From contig CAKRRD010000001.1 in the NCBI GenBank assembly GCA_934394815.1, positions 124,001-188,000 of the forward strand: DNA of 64,000 nt. The letters are read 5' to 3'. The position numbers and the translations under genes were made by a program. This DNA comes from an uncultured Acetatifactor sp. (GTDB lineage Bacteria; Bacillota; Clostridia; Lachnospirales; Lachnospiraceae). Each line of letters opens with the position of its first letter. The stretch's first letter is position 1. Below, piece by piece: positions 18,104 through 26,709 of the stretch. The notes under the pieces are model-generated. The model searched no databases, had not been told where the DNA came from, and saw only the letters and a program-made list of their open reading frames with translations.

Positions 18104-21100
18104 ATGGAGAAAAAAAGCGGGAATACAAACAGAATAGGTATTTTTGTCTTCTATGATCCGGCGGGATGGGTAGATCGGTATGTAGAAACACTGCTGGCGG
18201 ATCTGCGGAAAAATATGGATGAGCTGGTGATCGTAAGTAACGGAGCAGTAGCAGATGAAGAACGCGTTAAACTGGAGGCGTATGCGGACCGGTTTCTGGT
18301 GAGAGAGAATATCGGCTACGATATCGGTGCGTATCAGGAGGCGATGCTGACCGTAGGATGGGAGACTATCTCGGAATACGGGGAACTGGTGCTGTGTAAT
18401 GATACGGTCATGGGACCCATCTGGCCTTTTCAAGAAATGTTCGAAGAAATGGCACAGAGGCCGGTGGATTTCTGGGGGATTACAAAGCACTATGCATTGC
18501 CGGACAATCCGTTTGCACCGGGGGAAGAACTGAAAGAACATATCCAGTCGTATTTTATGGTGTTTCGCCGTAATGTTATACAGGATGCAAGATTTCAGCG
18601 ATACTGGAATGAACTGCCCCTGATGCAAAGTTATCAGGAGGCGGTGGCAAAGCATGAGATCTGCTTTACAGCCAGACTGAGTGAATGGGGCTATTCCTAT
18701 GACACTTATATTGACGAGGAGGTTTATCGGAAAGACACACCGGATCCGGTGATGGTATATCCGGATCTGTTGGTGGAGAAAAACCGGTGCCCTGTGGTCA
18801 AACGGAGAATTTTTACAAATGATTATACGGTAACACTACATGACTCTGCCGGAGGGGCGCCCGCAAGAGTGCTGCGGTATCTGGAAGAACATACGGACTA
18901 TGATGTCGGAATGATCTGGGAAAATATCCTGCGCATTGGAAAGCGGGAGAACGTTGCAAACAATCTTCAACTGCGCTATGTGCTGGATCCGAAGGAATCA
19001 TCCGGGCAGGAACCAGTCTCCAAAGAGCCTCTGAAGATGGCACTGGTCTTGCTGAATGTAGGACAGGACCGGTGGAAACAGTATGAAAGCCGGATCCTGG
19101 AAAAAATTCCGGTATATCGGATGTCGGAGGAACAGTTCTTTTCGGAGGAGGGGACAGGCTGCGTTCAATCATATGACCTGATCGGTATTCTTACACCCGG
19201 ACCGGAAACCGCAATTTCCGGATCGGCGGGAAAAGACCGGGAAGACGGAAGCTGGGAACATCTGGTATGCAGTGAAGTCTACCTGGACAAGATCAGTGAT
19301 TGCTTTCGCAGCCATCCTTATCTGGGAAGTCTGTATCCTCCGCCGGCATACTGCGGACAGGGAGCGGAACCGGAAAAACTTCCGGTGCAGATATCCTGTG
19401 GATGGTATCGCAGAGAGGTGCTGGAAGGAAAACGGAAGCAGACATCTGCACTTTTCTATGAGGCAGCCGTATATAATGCAGACCGGCTGCCGGAGCAACT
19501 GACGAATGAAGAGTATCGTTTGAAAGAGGCAAGGCAGCAGGCGGTGCACTGGAAGGAGAATCACGACCGGGCGGTTGCCGAATGGCAGCAGGCGGTAAAA
19601 AAGGCAGAGGAATACAAGGAAGCCCATGACCGGGTGGTTGCCGAATGGAAAAACGCGACGGAAACCATAGAACGGCTGGAGAAGATGGTTCAGGAATATA
19701 AGGAAGCTCACGACCGGGTCGTGGAGGAATGGAATAAGACAGCAGAAGCCTACCACCAGGTGTCGGAAGAAAACAAGGTATTGAAGAATACCAAAGCCTA
19801 CAAAATAGCGCAGGCGTTCCACAAACATTTGGTATTGCTATTTTTAGTGGCGTGCCTTATGATACCTATGCAGACCAGAGCGCAGGAACCGGAAGATACG
19901 ATTCTGGGGGAAGCCTGGTCAGCGGCTGTCTGCATGACAGCGGAGGAAACAGCGGTAGTATCTGAGGAAAACGAGCCGATACAGATCCTTCGCATGGTGG
20001 GGCAGAATTACTACAGCAAAGCCGCAGAAGCGCTGGAGATTGTGAATCAGGAGAGAAGCAGGGAAAATCTGGAGCCGCTTGTGATGGATGCAGAACTTTC
20101 AGCGGCGGCAATGCAGCGTGCGGCGGAGTGTTCCGTGTTTTACAGCCATACAAGGCCTGACGGACTGGCCTGTGTTACAGCAAGTTCCAAATGCTTCGGG
20201 GAAAATATTGCAGCCTCCACAGGAATGAAATTTTCCACGGCCGAGGCAGTTATGACAGCGTGGATGGATTCGCCGGGACATCGGGCGAATATTCTGACAG
20301 CAGAGTACCGGTCGATAGGGATCGGCTGTTTTTATAAGGATGGTGTCTGGTATTGGGCACAGGAATTCGGACGGGAAGCGGCAGAACCGGCGGAGATGCC
20401 GGAAGACGGAGAAGGCAGTTATGAGATCGCTGCCCTGAAGAAATATGCCGAACCGTTTCTGGCGGTGGAGGATTTTACGATAGAGAAGGAACAGCAGGTA
20501 CAATACCTTGTGAGACTGTCCAACCTGGGATGGTCCAGTGCATCTGCGTATATTGCGCAGGATTCTTATGACTGGATCAGCAGCTCTGGCTGTGTCACCA
20601 CAACGGCGGAAGGAGAAGCAAACGCCGCAGGCTGGGGAGAAGCCCGGATCACGGCAGCCAATAAGGGCGCCCCGGAGATTTTTCTGTCGGGAAGTGTCAA
20701 TGTCTGCACCGATGCGGAGATCACGGAAGCGGACCCTGTCTATGTACAACAGCAGGATCAAAACGGGCTGGTAGCCGGACTTCCGCTTCAATTAAGCAGG
20801 GATACGGATGTGGAATACAGTTGGTATGCGGCGGCACAGGGAAGTACGTCACAGATTCAGGACTGGACGGAGAATCAGGAATGGATCACCTGGATACCGG
20901 ATCGCTTTGGAGAGTATACGGTTACGGTAAAAGCCCGCGTGGCGGGGAACAGAGAGTCTTCGGCAGAACAGAGCATTACCTATAATTATCATCCTAAGAT
21001 CCGCGGAAAGTGTCAGATGCCCTATGACGGGCCGGGAGGAGGATATCTGATCGGTGTGGAGAGCTACGACAACCCGGAGCAGGAATACAGATATGAAATG

Positions 21101-21298
21101 CTGATATTGGACTGTACTTTATTGGCAGAAGGAAAAGATGCCTGGATCTACAGCACAGGACAATGCGCACTGGATAGCGGCAGCGCACTGTGGACGGTCT
21201 GGCAGCCGGAATATGGATATTACTGGACGCTGTTTCGAATATTTGACGGGCAGGGAAATCTGCTGGATGAAGAATGTTACGGCTTTCAGAATATATAA
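18104..21298 (+). CDS. RgpF-like domain fused through coiled coil and signal-like segment to a CAP domain
   Basis: 1064-residue fusion. Residues about 10-310 form a rhamnan-synthesis (RgpF, PF05045-type) domain: IGIFVFYDPAGWVDRYVETL, RENIGYDIGAYQEAM, LCNDTVMGPIWPF and DFWGITKHYA. About 485-550 is a coiled coil with three near-repeats of EAHDRVVAEW. Residues 565-592 look like a complete signal peptide inside the protein (basic KAYK...HKH, core LVLLFLVACLMIPM, then QTRAQ). A CAP/SCP domain follows (about 640-765; YSHTRPDG, GENIAAS, HRANILTAEYRSIGIG), then two beta modules shared with the next gene. RgpF acts in the cytoplasm and CAP domains outside, so the chain must cross the membrane once. 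The start ATG 18104 is fixed by the upstream promoter. No stop or frameshift separates the halves in this sequence. Confidence 0.87.
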   Translation: MEKKSGNTNRIGIFVFYDPAGWVDRYVETLLADLRKNMDELVIVSNGAVADEERVKLEAYADRFLVRENIGYDIGAYQEAMLTVGWETISEYGELVLCNDTVMGPIWPFQEMFEEMAQRPVDFWGITKHYALPDNPFAPGEELKEHIQSYFMVFRRNVIQDARFQRYWNELPLMQSYQEAVAKHEICFTARLSEWGYSYDTYIDEEVYRKDTPDPVMVYPDLLVEKNRCPVVKRRIFTNDYTVTLHDSAGGAPARVLRYLEEHTDYDVGMIWENILRIGKRENVANNLQLRYVLDPKESSGQEPVSKEPLKMALVLLNVGQDRWKQYESRILEKIPVYRMSEEQFFSEEGTGCVQSYDLIGILTPGPETAISGSAGKDREDGSWEHLVCSEVYLDKISDCFRSHPYLGSLYPPPAYCGQGAEPEKLPVQISCGWYRREVLEGKRKQTSALFYEAAVYNADRLPEQLTNEEYRLKEARQQAVHWKENHDRAVAEWQQAVKKAEEYKEAHDRVVAEWKNATETIERLEKMVQEYKEAHDRVVEEWNKTAEAYHQVSEENKVLKNTKAYKIAQAFHKHLVLLFLVACLMIPMQTRAQEPEDTILGEAWSAAVCMTAEETAVVSEENEPIQILRMVGQNYYSKAAEALEIVNQERSRENLEPLVMDAELSAAAMQRAAECSVFYSHTRPDGLACVTASSKCFGENIAASTGMKFSTAEAVMTAWMDSPGHRANILTAEYRSIGIGCFYKDGVWYWAQEFGREAAEPAEMPEDGEGSYEIAALKKYAEPFLAVEDFTIEKEQQVQYLVRLSNLGWSSASAYIAQDSYDWISSSGCVTTTAEGEANAAGWGEARITAANKGAPEIFLSGSVNVCTDAEITEADPVYVQQQDQNGLVAGLPLQLSRDTDVEYSWYAAAQGSTSQIQDWTENQEWITWIPDRFGEYTVTVKARVAGNRESSAEQSITYNYHPKIRGKCQMPYDGPGGGYLIGVESYDNPEQEYRYEMLILDCTLLAEGKDAWIYSTGQCALDSGSALWTVWQPEYGYYWTLFRIFDGQGNLLDEECYGFQNI

Positions 21299-21322
21299 AA
21301 CAACAAAGAGGAGGAAGAACGA

Positions 21323-23278
21323 ATGAAGAAAGCAAAGTGGTTAGCTGTCAGTGCATTGGTATTATGCCTGGGACTGACAGGAACAACGCTGACGGCACAG
21401 GCAGCGGAGGTAGAACCTTTCATCGGTGAAGCAGCCAGCATGGAAGATTCTATTGCAGTCAATGAAGACAGTATTGTGTCAGCAACTACCGGAAACAGTA
21501 TCAGAGGATACAATTTCAATTACACCGATGTGCGGACACCGTCCAACACCCGTGTATTTAACGGAGGGGATGGTAAGTATCATGTGATTGTCTACGGAGG
21601 AGTGGGAAGCTGCGGCAACACCAACAGTGCCATCAATTCCCTGTCCAAGCTGACGGCATACATGGATCTGAACCAGATCGAGATCAATGTGTTCGATATC
21701 AAAAACGATACCAGTTCAACCATGATCGACAGCCTGAATGCCAACAATATCTCTACGGATATCAAGGTATGCAAGAATAAGGGGGATGTGGATCTCTACA
21801 ACACCTGTGCACAGGCGGCTTATGCAACCGGAACCTTTACGATGCCGATCATTGCTTATGTCAACACAACAGGTACTATCGTAAAAGCGACCACAGGATA
21901 TGCAACTGCTGAAGATATTAAGAGAAACATTGAATCCATGGGCTGCAAAATAGATGTGGATTCCAGCTATCAGGTGCTGAACGTATCCGGAACCGTGGAT
22001 TATACCGCAGCTTTTAAGGTACTGGAGTTACTGAACAAGGACCGTGCCGCAGGCGGCTTATCTGCCCTGACCATGGATCCCGGACTGTTAGAGTCTGCGA
22101 TGCAGCGTGCAGCAGAGTGTTCTTTATACTACGGTCATACCAGACCAAATGGTGAGAATTGCTATTCTCTGGATTCCAAGATGTATCGTGAGAACATTGC
22201 CGTCGGCTATACCAGTGCAGAACAGGTAGAGACCGGATGGATGAAGTCCTCCGGCCACAAAGCCAACATCATGGCAACAGAGAACAAGAGCGTTGGTATC
22301 GGCGTATTCGTGGCAAACGGAACTTATTACTGGGTACAGTGCTTCGGTAATGATACTTCCGTCAGCGCAACACAGCCTTCCAATACCAGCAGAAGCTACA
22401 ACATCCAGACGGTACAGAATCTGGTAGATCCGTATTTTAAGCAGGATACCTTTAACATTGACAAGAGAGGTGATGCAGTACAGTTTGAAGTATGGGTCAA
22501 CAATGAAGGATATAACGGAGTAAAGGTTCGCGTCGATGGTTCTTCCTATAACTGGAGCAGTGACAACAGCAACTTTGAGATCAATATCGATGGTAAAGTA
22601 ACTGCAAAAAAGTGGGGCGAGACCAACGTAACTGCAGTTAATAAGAACAACAGCAACTACAATTTGATGGGTAGTGTAAAGCTGGCTACCAACATCACAG
22701 TATCCAATGGTGGTATTTACCTGTCAGAAGTGAGCAGAACGCAGGTAACCGCAGGTATGACCTATAAAACGACCGGCAAGACCGATATGGAGTATATCTG
22801 GTATGTATCCACCGACGGCACCAACTGGAGCTGTCTGCAGGATTGGAAAGAAAATGATGAGTGGCTGAGATGGACTCCCAGCATTTACGGCGAGTATACC
22901 CTGAGATGTCTCGCAAGAGTAGAAGGCAATCCCAACAGTGTTGTAGATACAACAGTACCGGTTTCTTTTCATCCTCAGATCAAGGGTAAGTGCCAGATGC
23001 CTTACAGCGGTGCAGGTGGCGGATACCTGATCGGTGTGGAGACCTATGAGAATCCCAATCAGTCTTATACATACGAGATGCTGATCCTCGACTGTACGTT
23101 ACTGGCACAGGGTAAGGATGCCTGGATCTACAGCACCGGCAGATGCGGTGTGGCACAGGGCAATGCACTCTGGACCGTATGGCAGCCTCAGTATGGATAT
23201 TACTGGACTCTGTTCCGCATTTATGATGCAGACGGCAATATGATCGATGAAGCTTGCTATGGATTCCAGAATATCTGA
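21323..23278 (+). CDS. Secreted thioredoxin-like + CAP domain protein
   Basis: 651-residue secreted protein with a signal peptide (1-27, ending TAQAAEV). Residues about 70-215 look like a thioredoxin fold (KYHVIVYGGVGSCGNTNSAIN ... TFTMPIIAYVN), with CGN in place of CxxC. A CAP domain (about 230-345) has YGHTRPNG, RENIAVGY and GHKANIMATENKSVGIGVF. The C-terminal part holds a beta module ending WTPSIYGEYTLRCLARVEGN, and the HPQIKGKCQMPY ... ACYGFQNI module, both nearly matching the end of the upstream fusion protein. It starts 24 bases after that gene, so the two CAP regions look like a tandem duplication. Confidence 0.88.
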   Translation: MKKAKWLAVSALVLCLGLTGTTLTAQAAEVEPFIGEAASMEDSIAVNEDSIVSATTGNSIRGYNFNYTDVRTPSNTRVFNGGDGKYHVIVYGGVGSCGNTNSAINSLSKLTAYMDLNQIEINVFDIKNDTSSTMIDSLNANNISTDIKVCKNKGDVDLYNTCAQAAYATGTFTMPIIAYVNTTGTIVKATTGYATAEDIKRNIESMGCKIDVDSSYQVLNVSGTVDYTAAFKVLELLNKDRAAGGLSALTMDPGLLESAMQRAAECSLYYGHTRPNGENCYSLDSKMYRENIAVGYTSAEQVETGWMKSSGHKANIMATENKSVGIGVFVANGTYYWVQCFGNDTSVSATQPSNTSRSYNIQTVQNLVDPYFKQDTFNIDKRGDAVQFEVWVNNEGYNGVKVRVDGSSYNWSSDNSNFEINIDGKVTAKKWGETNVTAVNKNNSNYNLMGSVKLATNITVSNGGIYLSEVSRTQVTAGMTYKTTGKTDMEYIWYVSTDGTNWSCLQDWKENDEWLRWTPSIYGEYTLRCLARVEGNPNSVVDTTVPVSFHPQIKGKCQMPYSGAGGGYLIGVETYENPNQSYTYEMLILDCTLLAQGKDAWIYSTGRCGVAQGNALWTVWQPQYGYYWTLFRIYDADGNMIDEACYGFQNI

Positions 23279-23299
23279 TGATTATGGAGGAATTTAGGA

Positions 23300-24328
23300 A
23301 TGCGTAAAGAACGGCTGTATTACCTGGATATGATCAAACTGATAGCGGTCATATCGGTATTTACGATTCACTTTACCAAAACATTGGAAGGTGCAGGAAT
23401 AAATTTCTCCTATAAAGTGCTTCCGGATACAGCGTTCAGCCTGTATCTGGGAGCTTATGGAGTATCCCTGTTCTTTATTGTCAGCGGTGCGGTACTGATG
23501 TACATGTACGGTGACAAAGAGATAGAACTGGGGACCTATTTTAAAAAGAGGTTCCTCGGAATTTATCCGATGTTCTGGCTGGCGTTTGCGCTGTTTTTTG
23601 TAATCAAATGGCTTCGTTATCCGCACTTTCAGCAAGGCATCCGCAGGGGAACGATCCTTTTTACATTATTGGGAATAGACGGACAGGTGGGAATTTATAC
23701 GCCCACCTTTTACATGTTGGGGGAATGGTTCCTGACGGTGATCATCGTGCTGTATGTGCTGTTCCCCATTTTGAAAAAAATGCTACTGCGTCAGCCGGCG
23801 CTGACATTTTTGGTATTTCTGGCACTGACGCTGTGGAGCGCGTATCATTGGAACGATGACGTTCTGGCGATGGATGCATTTTTCTTCCACAGGATTCCGG
23901 AATTTCTTCTGGGAATGATCTTCGTAAGGTATATCAAAAAGGTGCGCTGGTATCTGCTGATTCCTTCCATCGGGGTTCTTGCGTGGCTGGGCATCGAACA
24001 ATGCCCGGAGATGAACTATATGCTCCGGATCCTGTTGGTGGGAACCTCCAGTTTTCTGGTATGGACATTCCTGCTTTCTTTCCCGAAGGGGAAAGTGATA
24101 GAGAAGATCAGTAAATTCATTGACAAATACTGCTATCCGATCTTTCTGACGCACCATATTATTATGCTGCTCCTGATTCCGCTCTGGTCCGGACAGACCT
24201 TTGGAACAGGACAAGTCTGGGCAATGTACCTGACTTGTATCGCACTTACACTTGTTATGTCGGCACTGCTGATCTTTTTGACACCCAGGGTTATCAGTAC
24301 CTGCAAAAATATCTATCAAAAAATATAA
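23300..24328 (+). CDS. Membrane acyltransferase family 3
   Basis: 342-residue integral membrane protein with about ten segments. It opens with RLYYLDMIKLIAVISVFTIHF, where the conserved His of acyltransferase-3 enzymes sits in the first membrane helix, and continues AYGVSLFFIVSGAVLMY. Such enzymes usually O-acetylate surface sugars or peptidoglycan. GGAGG precedes the ATG, 21 bases after the CAP gene. The acyl acceptor is probably the polysaccharide made by this locus (inference). Confidence 0.9.
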   Translation: MRKERLYYLDMIKLIAVISVFTIHFTKTLEGAGINFSYKVLPDTAFSLYLGAYGVSLFFIVSGAVLMYMYGDKEIELGTYFKKRFLGIYPMFWLAFALFFVIKWLRYPHFQQGIRRGTILFTLLGIDGQVGIYTPTFYMLGEWFLTVIIVLYVLFPILKKMLLRQPALTFLVFLALTLWSAYHWNDDVLAMDAFFFHRIPEFLLGMIFVRYIKKVRWYLLIPSIGVLAWLGIEQCPEMNYMLRILLVGTSSFLVWTFLLSFPKGKVIEKISKFIDKYCYPIFLTHHIIMLLLIPLWSGQTFGTGQVWAMYLTCIALTLVMSALLIFLTPRVISTCKNIYQKI

Positions 24329-24353
24329 CTTCAAAAAAGGAAAGGAGAAAAAG

Positions 24354-26624
24354 ATGACAAGGTTAAACAAAAAGAATTTTGTAAAATCTCTGCTGGCAGC
24401 AGCTCTGAGTGTCGCAATGTTCGTTACGGGCAGCGGACTGATGCCGGGAGCAACGGCACAGGCGGCAGCTCTCAGTCATGTGAAAGCAACTGCAAGCGAC
24501 TATGTACAGGGCAGCCTGACCAATATGAAAGGAGTACAGGGAACGGAGGTAACTGATAAGAACGACATTTCCATGCTGAGTGAGATGAATATTCATCAGG
24601 CTATGCTGAATGTCGATCTGACCAGCATTATTGATACCACACATACAGGTACTCCTTATACCTACAAGGGTAAGACCTATTATTTCAATGAAGCACAGGG
24701 AAGTATGCTGAAGATTCTGGAGGCCCGCGTAAAGCAGTACCGTGAACAGGATGTCAGCTGGACCTTCTGTCTGGTAATGACTGATAACGGAACCGATGAG
24801 ATTCACAGGCTGATGTACAATTATCAGCCCGGTAAGATCTACTATGCATTGAATGTTCTGGATGCCGATGCAGCAGACCAGATCGAAGCAACGCTTCGTT
24901 TTATGGCAAATCGTTTCGGCTATTCCGATACCTTTGTACAGAACTGGCGTGTCGGTAACGAGGTAAACGTATCTCATGATTACAACTTTACCGGAGCAGG
25001 CAAAGACGGTATTGCGCTGGAGTCCACGCTGGTCGATCTGGCAGTAAAATCCTATGATCTGCTGGATGAGGCACTGAAGGCTGAGAACCCTTATGCAAAA
25101 GCATTTGTATCTGTTACCCATGATTGGAATAACGACAATGAGGGTACCGGAGTTCCTACTAAGAAGTTCCTGGATCAGTTTGCGGCAAAGGTGTCTGACA
25201 GCAACTGGAATCTGGATTTCCACGCATATCCTCCTCAGATGAAGGAGCAGGTATGGACCAAGGCTTCTGCAGCTTATCTGACACATGAAGTTGGAACGCA
25301 GTTCATCTGTGCACCGAACTTTGAAGTGTTGACGGACTATATCAAGAACAACTTCGGCAGCAACCACAGAATCATCCTTTCCGAGCAGAGCTATGATTCC
25401 AGCTACGGTGAGGAAGAGCAGGCAGCAATGATCGCTTATACTTATTATGCCGCAGTGAACAGCGGAATGGTGGATGCAGTGACCTTCACTACCTGGCAGG
25501 ATACCAATTCCGTATATCATGACTACTACAACATGGGTGTAATCGACATTAACGGCAATAAAAAGGCTTCCTACAATGTTTTCAAGTATATGAATACCAA
25601 TGACAAGACTACTTATGTAGATCCTTATCTGGCAAAATTCAGCAGCTGGACCGGACGCAGCATCACCAGTTGGTCGGATGATATTCTATATCAGCCGGAA
25701 AAGACCACAGCTACCGTGAACTCTGCATCCCTGTACTATCCGGAGGATCAGCAGGACGGTAAGAGCGTATTTATCGGACTGACCACTTCTCCCACCAAGG
25801 ATGAACTGGATCTGGAATACAAGTGGACCGGATACAATTACACCACAAGACAGAGCTTTGACATCAAGGACTGGGCACTGAACAGCGAATGGCTGAGATG
25901 GTTCCCGACAGAGAACGCAACCTATAAGATCACCTGTACCGTAAGAGTAGCGGGTAACCCTTCCTCTACCCTGAGTGATTCCAAGGATGTGGTAGTAAAT
26001 ATTGCAGGCAACCCCAGCTCCGTGGCACCGGTTACCCCTGCGGATCCTTCTACCGGAATGATCGGAACCGCATTTGCAACTACCGCAGAGGGCAATACCT
26101 TTACCAGAGACGAGCAGAATAAGACCAGATGCTATGATGCACAGGGAAATCTTGTAATCAACGATTTCAAATGTGACGGAGAGCATACTTACTACTTCCA
26201 GGCAGATGGAACTGCCATGACCAGCAGACTGACCTATCATCCCGACGGAGTGCATGTCATCTATTTTGACGACAATGGCTACGAAGTGTTCAGCGATTTT
26301 GCCAATGTAAAACAGAGCATTTCCGGAGATGCCGTTAATGATCTGTGCTTCTTCAATGTCTACGGATACATGTATGTGGATACACTGACCTATGACAAGA
26401 CAGGTACCAAGCTGTATTACATCAACCCTTACGGCGTGCTGGAGTGCAATAAGTGGTTCCAGTTCTCCGGCAATGAGTTCAATGCAGGACTGGGCTTCAG
26501 CGGAAGAGCCGGTGGATATGGTTATGCCAATGCAGACTGCAGCCTGCTGACCAACACTTATACCTATGACTGGATGGGCAATTATGTGTATGTGCAGGGC
26601 GATGGCCATGTGTTTTACAATTAG
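24354..26624 (+). CDS. Secreted clan GH-A-like glycoside hydrolase (DUF5722-like) with YHPDG wall module
   Basis: 756-residue secreted protein with a signal peptide of about 37 residues (ATAQAAA). The catalytic region (about 45-420) resembles DUF5722 TIM-barrel hydrolases. Candidate catalytic acids are Glu203 in VGNEVN and Glu344 in IILSEQSYD, the spacing expected of clan GH-A. About 440-550 is a beta module (SEWLRWFP ... CTVRVAGNP) shared with the two CAP proteins upstream. About 590-756 is the YHPDG repeat module, here as [20 protein letters not shown]. No LPXTG is present. Promoter and start of the next gene follow closely. The substrate may be the locus polysaccharide or another wall glycan (inference). 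Confidence 0.8.
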   Translation: MTRLNKKNFVKSLLAAALSVAMFVTGSGLMPGATAQAAALSHVKATASDYVQGSLTNMKGVQGTEVTDKNDISMLSEMNIHQAMLNVDLTSIIDTTHTGTPYTYKGKTYYFNEAQGSMLKILEARVKQYREQDVSWTFCLVMTDNGTDEIHRLMYNYQPGKIYYALNVLDADAADQIEATLRFMANRFGYSDTFVQNWRVGNEVNVSHDYNFTGAGKDGIALESTLVDLAVKSYDLLDEALKAENPYAKAFVSVTHDWNNDNEGTGVPTKKFLDQFAAKVSDSNWNLDFHAYPPQMKEQVWTKASAAYLTHEVGTQFICAPNFEVLTDYIKNNFGSNHRIILSEQSYDSSYGEEEQAAMIAYTYYAAVNSGMVDAVTFTTWQDTNSVYHDYYNMGVIDINGNKKASYNVFKYMNTNDKTTYVDPYLAKFSSWTGRSITSWSDDILYQPEKTTATVNSASLYYPEDQQDGKSVFIGLTTSPTKDELDLEYKWTGYNYTTRQSFDIKDWALNSEWLRWFPTENATYKITCTVRVAGNPSSTLSDSKDVVVNIAGNPSSVAPVTPADPSTGMIGTAFATTAEGNTFTRDEQNKTRCYDAQGNLVINDFKCDGEHTYYFQADGTAMTSRLTYHPDGVHVIYFDDNGYEVFSDFANVKQSISGDAVNDLCFFNVYGYMYVDTLTYDKTGTKLYYINPYGVLECNKWFQFSGNEFNAGLGFSGRAGGYGYANADCSLLTNTYTYDWMGNYVYVQGDGHVFYN

Positions 26625-26638
26625 CAGGGCATTTTCCA

Positions 26639-26667
26639 TTGTGAATACAGTGAAAATGTAATATAAT
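26639..26667 (+). promoter_or_regulatory. Promoter with overlapping dyad before the GT2-GT4 gene
   Basis: TTGTGA (26639-26644), a 17-base spacer and a perfect TATAAT (26662-26667). An imperfect dyad CATTGT-GAAT-ACAGTG overlaps the -35 and resembles the dyad at 33707-33723. The transcript would start near 26674, making ATG 26710 (AGGGGA seven bases upstream) a better start than ATG 26686. Confidence 0.6.
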
Positions 26668-26709
26668 AAAATGATATTTTAAGTTATGCAGCAAACAGGG
26701 GACTTTGGA

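Noticed and set aside
24363-25520. 385-codon minus-strand frame
   Set aside because: Opposite the glycoside hydrolase gene, and its composition is that of an antisense shadow.
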